Under the pieces are notes generated by a model. That model made no database searches and was not told where the DNA came from. It was given only the letters and a program-made list of their open reading frames with translations. From assembly GCF_023016115.1 (NCBI RefSeq), contig NZ_JALKBH010000001.1, positions 1 through 64,000 on the forward strand: a stretch of DNA of 64,000 bases, written 5' to 3'. The position numbers and the translations under genes were made by a program. Source of the stretch: Alcanivorax sp. S6407. GTDB taxonomy: Bacteria; Pseudomonadota; Gammaproteobacteria; Pseudomonadales; Alcanivoracaceae. This document shows, in pieces, positions 57,838 to 64,000 of the stretch; position 1 is the first letter of the stretch; every line of letters begins with the position of its first letter.

Positions 57838-58859
57838 TTCGCACCCCCTGCGCCGCGGTTGGGCTTGTTATGACCGTAGGTTCGCGGCTGGGTGTAGTAA
57901 TCGATAAAGGGGGCGCACAGGTTCAACAACAGCACCGAGAACGCAACCGCATCGGGATAGCCGCCGAAGCTGCGAATTACCCAGATCAGTACCCCAATCA
58001 GCAATGCATAGACCAGACGGCCCATGCGGCTGGTGGCTGCGCTGACCGGATCGGTGGCGATGAAAAACGCCCCGAGCATGGCGCCACCGGAGAGCAGGTG
58101 GAACAGCGGATCGGCAAAACGCACCGGGTCAATCTGCCAGGCGATAAAGGCGGGCAGGGAAAGGCCTGCCAGGAAGCCGGCAGGGATATGCCAGGTGATG
58201 ATCTTGCGGCTGATCAGGTAGAGGCCGCCCAGCAGGAACGCCAGGTTGACCCATTCCCAGCCCTGCCCGGCGATGTCGCCGTGGAGGATGCCGTGGCTGG
58301 CCAGTTCGCTTTCATTGCCTGCCCAGGTGCGGAAGGTGTCCAGCGGGGTGGCGCCGCTGAGCCCGTCCACCGGCAACTGGCCGGCAAACAACTGCAGGCT
58401 TTGCGTGAAGGAGGGCGCTTCACCGGGAGCGATCCACTGGGTCATGGCCACCGGGAAGGAAATCAGCAGCAGCACATAGCCGATCATGGCCGGATTGAAC
58501 GGGTTCATGCCCAGACCACCATACAGCTGCTTGGCAACGATGATGGCAAAGCCCACCCCTACCAGCGTCAGCCACCAGGGGGCGGTGGGCGGCAGGGCGA
58601 GGCCCAGCAGCACGGCGGTGAGGACGGCACTGTAATCTTTCAGATAGAAGGTCACGTTGCGGCCACGGGCCTTCAGGAACAGGCCTTCGCAGACCAGCGC
58701 CACGACCACGGCCCAGAGTACATTGATCACGGTGCCCCAGCCGAATTGCCAGGTCAGTACCGCCAGCCCGGGCAATGTGGCGTATATCACCTGACGCATG
58801 AAGGCGCCGGTGTTGTTCTTCACCGAAGCGTGGGGCGAAGTGGAGGTAATCAGGCTCAT
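57834..58859 (-). CDS. rnfD: Rnf complex subunit RnfD
   Basis: 341 residues from ATG 58859 (GGAGTG 5 nt upstream; GTG 58865 is an alternative). Multi-helix membrane subunit. The FMN-binding threonine is in DGLSGATPLDTFR, and GGLGMNPFNPAMIGYVLLLI and ATDPVSAATSRMGR are conserved. Works with RnfG and RnfC in ion-coupled electron transfer. 79 nt separate it from rnfC, and a heptad array fills that gap. Confidence 0.95.
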   Translation of the reverse strand: MSLITSTSPHASVKNNTGAFMRQVIYATLPGLAVLTWQFGWGTVINVLWAVVVALVCEGLFLKARGRNVTFYLKDYSAVLTAVLLGLALPPTAPWWLTLVGVGFAIIVAKQLYGGLGMNPFNPAMIGYVLLLISFPVAMTQWIAPGEAPSFTQSLQLFAGQLPVDGLSGATPLDTFRTWAGNESELASHGILHGDIAGQGWEWVNLAFLLGGLYLISRKIITWHIPAGFLAGLSLPAFIAWQIDPVRFADPLFHLLSGGAMLGAFFIATDPVSAATSRMGRLVYALLIGVLIWVIRSFGGYPDAVAFSVLLLNLCAPFIDYYTQPRTYGHNKPNRGAGGAK

Positions 58860-58900
58860 TGGCACACTCCGCGCGCAATATTCGCAAAGGGGCTAAAGGG

Positions 58901-58935
58901 GCGCGTCAGGCGTCCGGCGTCCAGCATCAGGTGTT
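58901..58935. repeat. 7-bp-period array (AGGCGTC type) between rnfC and rnfD
   Basis: GCGCGTC, AGGCGTC, CGGCGTC, CAGCATC, AGGTGTT, 3 nt past the rnfC stop. Opposite in sense to the CGGACGC array at the other end of rnfC (61792-61819). Confidence 0.7.
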
Positions 58936-58938
58936 TAC

Positions 58939-61869
58939 TCATTCCTCCACCAACCCCTGTTCTTCCACGGCTTGCTTGAGTGCCTTGCGGGCGATCTGGG
59001 CTTCCGCTTCCAGTGCTTTCAGTTCGGACTGCAGGGCTTCGAGGGTGTCCTCTGTGCTGCTGCTGCCCAGTTTTTCCAGTTCGATCTTCTTGTCCGCCAG
59101 GGCACTTTCTGCCCGGGCCGCTTCCAGCTTGAGGGTCTTCAGATCCTTGCCGGTGTGGGCACGGATATCGGCCTTGGCTTCTTCGATCAGGGCGTCCAGG
59201 GCATCGCGGGCGATGTCGGCCTTGTGTTTGAGCTTGTCCACTTTCAGTTGCATGGCGTTCAGCTCATCGGCGGTCACTTCTTCCTTGCGCTCCGCCCGCT
59301 CAAAGGCGGCATGGGCTTCCTTGTACTGCTTGTGCGCCATGTTATAGGCCGTCTTCAGGCCTTTAAGACGTTTCTGCCGCTTGGCTGCTGCTGCCGGGTC
59401 CACGGCGGCCAGCGCCTGGGGCGCGGTGGCTTCCGGCACCGCGGGCGAATCGGTGGGCACTGGTGGTGCTTTCGGCGTGGCAGGGGCCGACGCCTTGGCT
59501 TCACGGAGTTCGGCTTTCCAGTGATCTGCCTCAGCTTTCAAGCGATCCGCCTCTGCGCGCAATTCAGTGGCGTTGTCGGCATCGCTTTCTTCTGCTTCTT
59601 TGGCGGCCTTCACAGCGGCCTTGTAGGCCGAAGACACCTCTCCGACTTTCTTCTTCAGCTCGGCCATTGGATCGACGGGAGCAGCCGCAGGTGCGGGCGG
59701 CGGGGTGGCGGGCGCATTGGCCTTGGCGTCGCGCAGCTCGGCCTTGAGCTGGTCCGCCGTCGCTTTCAGTGCGTCGGCCTGGCTACGCAGCTCGGCCGCG
59801 TTATCGTCGCCGTTGGCTTCCGCTTCCTTGGCCGCTTTGACCGCTGCCTTGTAGGCGGAAGAGGCGTCGCCGACCTGTTTCTTCAGTTCGGCCACCGGAT
59901 CAACCTGTGGGGCAGCTGGTGCGGCTGCAGGCGCATTGGCCTTGGCATCGCGCAATTCTGCCTTGAGGTTGTCGGCGTTGGCTTTCAGTTCATCAGCCTT
60001 GCTGCGTAACTCGGCAGCATTGTCGTCGCCATTGGCTTCCGCTTCCTTGGCCGCTTTGACCGCTGTCTTGTAGGCCGAGGAGGCATCCCCCACCTGTTTC
60101 TTCAGCTTGCCAACAATGTCTTCTGCCGGGGCCGCGGCAGGGGCGGCACTGCCGGCCTCTCGCACGGCGGCCTTGGCCTTGTCGGCGATTTCCTTGAGGC
60201 GATCGGCTTCGGCCTTCAATTCGCTGGCATTGGCTGCGCCGTCCGCATCGGCGGCCTTGGCAGCCTTCACTGCCGCCTTGTAGGCCTTGGAGGCTTCCAG
60301 GGAAGCCTGCTTGAGCGCCGCGGTATCCACCGATGGAGCCGCAGCCGCTTCCTTCTTCTTGCGGTTGGCTTCCAGGCGGGCCTGGCGACGGGCTTCTTTC
60401 TCCGCCTTTTCGGCCTCGATGCGGGCTTGGCGAGCCTCGAAACGCAGACGGGCCTTGTCGGCTTTCAGCTGGTCGGCGGCTTGCTGGCGCACCGCGCCCT
60501 TGGCGTAGCGGTAGTACTGCACCAGCGGGATATGACTGGGGCAAACATAGGCACAGGCGCCACATTCGATGCAGTCCATCAGGTTGTGGTGCTGGGCCTT
60601 TTCCAGATCGTCATTCTTGGCATGCCAGTAGAGCTGCTGGGGCAGCAGGTTGGCGGGGCACACTTCGGCGCATGAACCACAGCGGATACAGGGCTGTTCC
60701 GGCGGGGGCTCGGGTAACTCTTCCGCGGTGGCGGCAATAATGCAGTTGGTAGTTTTTACCAGCGGCACACCCGGGTTGTGCAGGGTGAAGCCCATCATCG
60801 GCCCGCCCATGACCAGCCGACCCAGGTTTTGCGCGTCCACACCGCCGTGATGCAGCAGGTCACTGACCGGGGTGCCAATCAGCACTTCATAATTGCCGGG
60901 GTTGGCGACACTTTCGCCGGTGAGGGTGGTGATGCGCTGAATCAGCGGTTCGCCATGCATTACCGCGCGCTTGATCGCGTAGGCGGTGCCTACGTTCTGG
61001 CATACCACACCCACCTGGGCGGGCAGCTGGCCGCTCTTTACTTCCTTGCCGGTGACCAGCTGAATCAACTGTTTCTCACCGCCGGAGGGGTATTTGGTGG
61101 GTACCACCCGGATTTCGATATCACAGCCCTTGCAGGCTTGCTTCAGGGCCTTGATGGCTTCGGGCTTGTTATCCTCGATGCCGAGCAGGGTGCGGCGCGG
61201 GTTGAGCAGATACTGGAGGATGTGGATACCGGTGATGATCTCGGCAGCACGCTCGCGCATGAGGCGATCATCGGCGGTGATATAGGGCTCGCACTCCACT
61301 GCGTTGATGACCAGTTCTTCCACCCGTTGGTGGTCACCCAGATTGACCTTGATGCTGGTCGGGAAGCCGGCGCCGCCCATGCCCGCAATACCGGCATGAC
61401 GGATGATATCCACCAGCTCGCCGGGGCTGTGTTCGGTATAGTCGCTGATGCCGCTGTGGGCGACCCACTCATCCTTGCCGTCGGTGTCGATGACGATACA
61501 GATGGCGTCCATTCCTGAGGGGTGCTGAATGGGGCGGGGGCCAATGGCGCTAACGGTGCCGGAAGTCGGCGCATGAATGGCCGCGCTGACGGCACCCGCC
61601 GGTTCGGCAATCATCTGCCCCTTGAGCACCCGGTCACCGGGTTCTACCAGCGGCTTGGCCGGCGCGCCAATATGCATGTTCAGCGGCAACACCAGCTGGG
61701 TGGGCAGGGGACCCGCGGCAATCTCGGTACCGTTGGACAGATGCTTCATTTCCGGCGGATGAATCCCGCCATGGAAATCATTAATCATCGCTGGACGCCG
61801 GACGCCAAACGCCAGACGCGCAAAAATCGACTTCGGTTTTGAAGTTTTTGCGCCTTCCATCTGAGTCAT
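58939..61869 (-). CDS. rnfC: Rnf complex subunit RnfC with a long repetitive C-terminal extension
   Basis: 976 residues from ATG 61869 (GGAA upstream; ATG 61788 would give a standard short N-terminus but lacks a ribosome site). The core has DFHGGIHPPEMKHLSNG, NADH/FMN-binding GIAGMGGAGFPTSIKVN and two [4Fe-4S] motifs, CIRCGSCAEVCP and CIECGACAYVCP. It takes electrons from or to NADH at the membrane surface. From about residue 470 the chain is Ala/Lys/Glu-rich with four 70-76-residue repeats (core SSAYKAAVKAAKEAEANGDD), then another coiled-coil tail. Alanine-rich extensions are common in gammaproteobacterial RnfC but vary in length. Confidence 0.95.
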   Translation of the reverse strand: MTQMEGAKTSKPKSIFARLAFGVRRPAMINDFHGGIHPPEMKHLSNGTEIAAGPLPTQLVLPLNMHIGAPAKPLVEPGDRVLKGQMIAEPAGAVSAAIHAPTSGTVSAIGPRPIQHPSGMDAICIVIDTDGKDEWVAHSGISDYTEHSPGELVDIIRHAGIAGMGGAGFPTSIKVNLGDHQRVEELVINAVECEPYITADDRLMRERAAEIITGIHILQYLLNPRRTLLGIEDNKPEAIKALKQACKGCDIEIRVVPTKYPSGGEKQLIQLVTGKEVKSGQLPAQVGVVCQNVGTAYAIKRAVMHGEPLIQRITTLTGESVANPGNYEVLIGTPVSDLLHHGGVDAQNLGRLVMGGPMMGFTLHNPGVPLVKTTNCIIAATAEELPEPPPEQPCIRCGSCAEVCPANLLPQQLYWHAKNDDLEKAQHHNLMDCIECGACAYVCPSHIPLVQYYRYAKGAVRQQAADQLKADKARLRFEARQARIEAEKAEKEARRQARLEANRKKKEAAAAPSVDTAALKQASLEASKAYKAAVKAAKAADADGAANASELKAEADRLKEIADKAKAAVREAGSAAPAAAPAEDIVGKLKKQVGDASSAYKTAVKAAKEAEANGDDNAAELRSKADELKANADNLKAELRDAKANAPAAAPAAPQVDPVAELKKQVGDASSAYKAAVKAAKEAEANGDDNAAELRSQADALKATADQLKAELRDAKANAPATPPPAPAAAPVDPMAELKKKVGEVSSAYKAAVKAAKEAEESDADNATELRAEADRLKAEADHWKAELREAKASAPATPKAPPVPTDSPAVPEATAPQALAAVDPAAAAKRQKRLKGLKTAYNMAHKQYKEAHAAFERAERKEEVTADELNAMQLKVDKLKHKADIARDALDALIEEAKADIRAHTGKDLKTLKLEAARAESALADKKIELEKLGSSSTEDTLEALQSELKALEAEAQIARKALKQAVEEQGLVEE
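59490..60320 (-). repeat. Four in-frame repeats in the rnfC 3' half
   Basis: Units of about 210-228 bp encode KKQVGDASSAYKAAVKAAKE and then an (A/E)LR..AD.LKA.AD.LKAELRDAK block, separated by Ala/Pro linkers. The middle two are most alike; the first and last have diverged. Confidence 0.85.
61792..61819. repeat. 7-bp-period array (CGGACGC type) inside the 5' end of rnfC
   Basis: TGGACGC, CGGACGC, CAAACGC, CAGACGC. If rnfC starts at 61869 the array is translated as part of the FARLAFGVRRPA segment, exactly before the conserved MINDFHGGIHPPE. Confidence 0.7.
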
Positions 61870-61924
61870 TTCCAGCCCCCGGTGATGTGGTTCACGGCTG
61901 GCAGGCTGCACGGGCTGGGCGTGT

Positions 61925-61952
61925 TGCATGATGCGTGTTGCGTGCAGCGTCT
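61925..61952. repeat. 7-bp-period array (TGCGTGT type) between rnfB and rnfC
   Basis: TGCATGA, TGCGTGT, TGCGTGC, AGCGTCT, ending at the rnfB stop codon. Confidence 0.7.
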
Positions 61953-62536
61953 CATAAATTCACCACCTCGATGCGGCTGTCCGGGCGTTGGCCAATACCT
62001 GCCGGGCGGTTCCAGCCCCAGGTCTGCAGGGTCGGTTTCACGGGCACGATGTCGATACAGTCCACGGGGCAGGGTTCCACGCAAAGATCGCAACCGGTGC
62101 ATTCATCCACGATCACGGTGTGCATCAGCTTGGCGGCGCCGACAATGGCATCCACCGGACAGGCCTGAATGCATTTTGTACAGCCGATACACTCGTCTTC
62201 ACGGATGTAGGCCACCTTGGCCACGTCGGCGTCTTCGGCACCGTCGTCATCCAGAGTCAATTCATCCCGACCGAGCAAGTCGGTGAGCGCATCCACCGTG
62301 TCCTGGCCACCGGGCGGACAGCGGTTGTGCTCTTCACCTTCGGCAATGGCTTCGGCGTAGGGGCGACAGCCCGGATGGCCGCACTGGCCGCACTGGGTTT
62401 GTGGCAGCAGGCTGTCGATCTGTTCAACGATGGGATCGCCTTCCACCTTGAACTTTTCGGAAGCGAAACCAAGAATCGCGCCGAATACAGCGGCCAGTCC
62501 CAGCAGGGCAGCAACAGCAATCAATACGGCAGTCAT
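61952..62536 (-). CDS. rnfB: Rnf complex subunit RnfB (ferredoxin-type)
   Basis: 194 residues from ATG 62536 (GGAG 7 nt upstream). One N-terminal helix, then the Fe4S domain motif [16 protein letters not shown]...C, followed by two ferredoxin [4Fe-4S] motifs, [12 protein letters not shown] and [12 protein letters not shown]. Electron entry subunit of Rnf. The last residues (RIEVVNL) run into a heptad array. Confidence 0.95.
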   Translation of the reverse strand: MTAVLIAVAALLGLAAVFGAILGFASEKFKVEGDPIVEQIDSLLPQTQCGQCGHPGCRPYAEAIAEGEEHNRCPPGGQDTVDALTDLLGRDELTLDDDGAEDADVAKVAYIREDECIGCTKCIQACPVDAIVGAAKLMHTVIVDECTGCDLCVEPCPVDCIDIVPVKPTLQTWGWNRPAGIGQRPDSRIEVVNL

Positions 62537-62557
62537 TGGCATGCTCCGCATGCAGCC

Positions 62558-62599
62558 GGATGCCTGACGCCTGACGCCTGACGCAAAGCATCAGTGCGT
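62558..62599. repeat. 7-bp-period array (TGACGCC type), left arm of an inverted pair
   Basis: GGATGCC, TGACGCC, TGACGCC, TGACGCA, AAGCATC, AGTGCGT in the rnfA-rnfB gap. Partner of opposite sense at 62638-62672, 38 nt away. Confidence 0.75.
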
Positions 62600-62637
62600 G
62601 TCAGCTGAGGCACGAGGGTTGGCAGAAGGCTCCGAGC

Positions 62638-62672
62638 CAGCATCAGGCGTCTGGCATCCAGCGTCTGGCGTA
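62638..62672. repeat. 7-bp-period array (TGGCGTC type), right arm of an inverted pair
   Basis: CAGCATC, AGGCGTC, TGGCATC, CAGCGTC, TGGCGTA; complements the TGACGCC array at 62558. The pair could form a large hairpin in the rnf message just after rnfA. Confidence 0.75.
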
Positions 62673-62678
62673 CAACTT

Positions 62679-63263
62679 TCATAGCTTGATCAGCCCCGAG
62701 AATCCCATAAAGGCCAGTGACATCAGGCCGGCGGTGATCAGGCCGATGCTGGGGCCGCGGAAGGCTTCCGGTACATCGGCCACGGCGATGCGCTCGCGCA
62801 TGGCGGCGAAGAGCACCAGTACCAGTGAGAAGCCCAGGGCCGCACCGAAGCCGTAGGTCAGCGATGACATGAAGGTGGCATCTTCCTGGCGGACATTGAG
62901 CAGAGCCACACCGAGCACGGCGCAGTTGGAAGTAATCAGGGGCAGAAATACGCCCAGTACCCGGTACAGCAGCGGGCTGGCTTTCTTGACGAACATTTCG
63001 GTGAATTGCACCGACACCGCGATCACCAGAATAAAGCTGATGGTGCGCAGATACTCCAGCTCGAAGGGCACCAGAATGTAGGCCCAGGTCAGGTAGGAGA
63101 GCACGGAAGACAGGGTCAGAACAAAGGTGGTGGCCAGTGACATGCCCATGGCCGTTTCGATCTTGTTCGAAACCCCCATGAACGGACACAGCCCCAGGAA
63201 CTGCACCAGAACAAAGTTGTTAACCAGCACTGCGCTGATCAATATCAGGACGTATTCGGTCAT
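62679..63263 (-). CDS. rnfA: Rnf complex subunit RnfA (RsxA)
   Basis: 194 residues, six membrane helices, starting [20 protein letters not shown] and containing [20 protein letters not shown] and [20 protein letters not shown] with the two family cysteines that hold the membrane [2Fe-2S] centre in NqrD/E-type subunits. First gene of the leftward rnf operon; the promoter should lie in 63264-63590, divergent from the aminotransferase. AGGTGAA precedes ATG 63263. Confidence 0.95.
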   Translation of the reverse strand: MTEYVLILISAVLVNNFVLVQFLGLCPFMGVSNKIETAMGMSLATTFVLTLSSVLSYLTWAYILVPFELEYLRTISFILVIAVSVQFTEMFVKKASPLLYRVLGVFLPLITSNCAVLGVALLNVRQEDATFMSSLTYGFGAALGFSLVLVLFAAMRERIAVADVPEAFRGPSIGLITAGLMSLAFMGFSGLIKL

Positions 63264-63591
63264 TTCACCTTTGCTCGCGGGATAAACGCGGTGACGAAAA
63301 TGTCCGTAACAAGCCGGGCGCCAACACGAAACTCAAGCGCAAACAATAGCTTAACGGATTTTCAGGGCCGCATAGTATGCGCGAGCCCCCAATCAGGCTC
63401 AAGAATGATAATGCATAAGCTTAGCGTTTTGACCATGGGTGCCACATTGACCCCAGACACCCGCAGGCTGTGCATTTTACCACCAGGCGGCTTGCCCGTG
63501 CTTGCGCTTGCTGTAGCAATCCAGTATCCAGAGAGGTCAAGATCAGAAAGCGCCGGCTTTTTTGTTGGCGCGCAGCCAGGAGAGCACACCC

Positions 63592-64000
63592 GTGACAGAC
63601 TTGCCCCGCGATTTTGACCGAGACGGATTGCTGGAATATTCCGTGGTATTCACGGACCGTTCGCTGAACCATATGTCCCAGCAATTCCAGCAGGTGATGC
63701 GGGATATCTCTGACAACCTGAAAAAGGTGTACAACGCCGCGACGGTGACCGTGGTGCCGGGTGGCGGCAGTTTCGGTATGGAAGCGGTGGCTCGCCAGTT
63801 CGCCACGGGCCAGCATTGCCTGGTGATTCGCAACGGCTTCTTCAGCTTCCGCTGGAGCCAGATATTCGAGATGGGCAAGATTCCGGCATCCGAGACGGTG
63901 CTCAAGGCTCGCCCTGTTGACGATAGCCCCAATGCACCCTTTGCTCCGGCCCCCATTGATGAGGTAGTGGCTGCCATCAAGGCGGAAAAACCCGGTGTGG
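63592..64000 (+). CDS. Class V aminotransferase-like protein (5' part)
   Basis: 136 codons, open to the window edge. GTG 63592 has AGGAG 8 nt upstream. Text includes VVFTDRSLNHMSQQFQQVMR, TVTVVPGGGSFGMEAVARQF and QHCLVIRNGFFSFRWSQIFE, the small-domain start of alanine-glyoxylate/serine-glyoxylate-type PLP enzymes (VPGGGSFGMEA resembles the substrate/cofactor loop). The PLP lysine would lie beyond the window. Divergent from rnfA. Exact substrate cannot be said. Confidence 0.75.
   Translation, partial: MTDLPRDFDRDGLLEYSVVFTDRSLNHMSQQFQQVMRDISDNLKKVYNAATVTVVPGGGSFGMEAVARQFATGQHCLVIRNGFFSFRWSQIFEMGKIPASETVLKARPVDDSPNAPFAPAPIDEVVAAIKAEKPGV

Overview
The window looks like chromosomal DNA of a GC-rich gammaproteobacterium, most likely a marine oil-degrading oceanospirillalean of the Alcanivorax type. 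Reasons: a Pseudomonas-type fadBA pair, prfB-lysS with the programmed RF2 frameshift, an APS-type cysH carrying the four iron-sulfur cysteines, an rnfABCDGE operon with nth nearby, a glutaryl-CoA dehydrogenase, and an alkane/xylene-type membrane monooxygenase. The genus is an inference from gene content and sequence style, not a search result.

Layout. 1-2.4 kb is a small AT-richer accessory patch: an IS end, the 3' remnant of what looks like a CBASS nucleotidyltransferase, an intact SLATT-type membrane effector, a GNAT-like gene with a small partner, and dispersed repeats. 2.5-5.9 kb is fadBA (fatty acid beta-oxidation). 5.9-7.4 kb is a 1.5 kb gene-free stretch with a cluster of DnaA-box-like sites. 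7.4-18.3 kb holds housekeeping genes (molybdopterin oxidoreductase, blc, prfB, lysS, tetR-ung, cysH), separated by repeat-rich gaps that include a REP-flanked RAYT transposase. 18.7-26.7 kb is one leftward chemotaxis operon (response regulator, cheA, cheW, chemoreceptor, cheY, cheB, cheR, cheX); its receptor starts with a truncated-haemoglobin domain. 27.2-32.3 kb is an RND efflux operon with a divergent TetR/AcrR-type repressor and a recognisable AcrR-like operator, then panE.

33.6-42.0 kb is the most striking region. A large Ig-like-domain lipoprotein gene is split by an element of about 5,040 bp (35999-41038) that has TGATCG-starting imperfect terminal inverted repeats and a 4-bp GGAT duplication. 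Deleting the element and one GGAT restores one open frame of about 1,119 codons. The element carries a XylM/AlkB-like hydroxylase, a XylA-like ferredoxin-reductase electron donor and a divergent AraC regulator, plus wrecked AraC and IS3-family fragments, but no intact transposase. 42.0-52.9 kb is a mostly rightward series of envelope, FAD-oxidoreductase, metallo-hydrolase, acyl-CoA dehydrogenase, HlyD/DUF3302 and small metabolic genes. 53.6-63.3 kb runs leftward: DUF3617, nth, a glycine-zipper protein and the Rnf electron-transport complex, whose RnfC has four long C-terminal repeats. A class V aminotransferase starts at the right edge.

Throughout the core, gaps contain (i) REP-like palindromes, (ii) a structured repeat of about 225 bp in two copies whose first stem has changed compensatorily, and (iii) an apparently uncatalogued family of short arrays. 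The arrays share a strict 7-bp period but differ in sequence at each locus, and several occur as inverted pairs around a short spacer. These arrays, the truncated-haemoglobin receptor and the catabolic insertion are the best candidates for follow-up.
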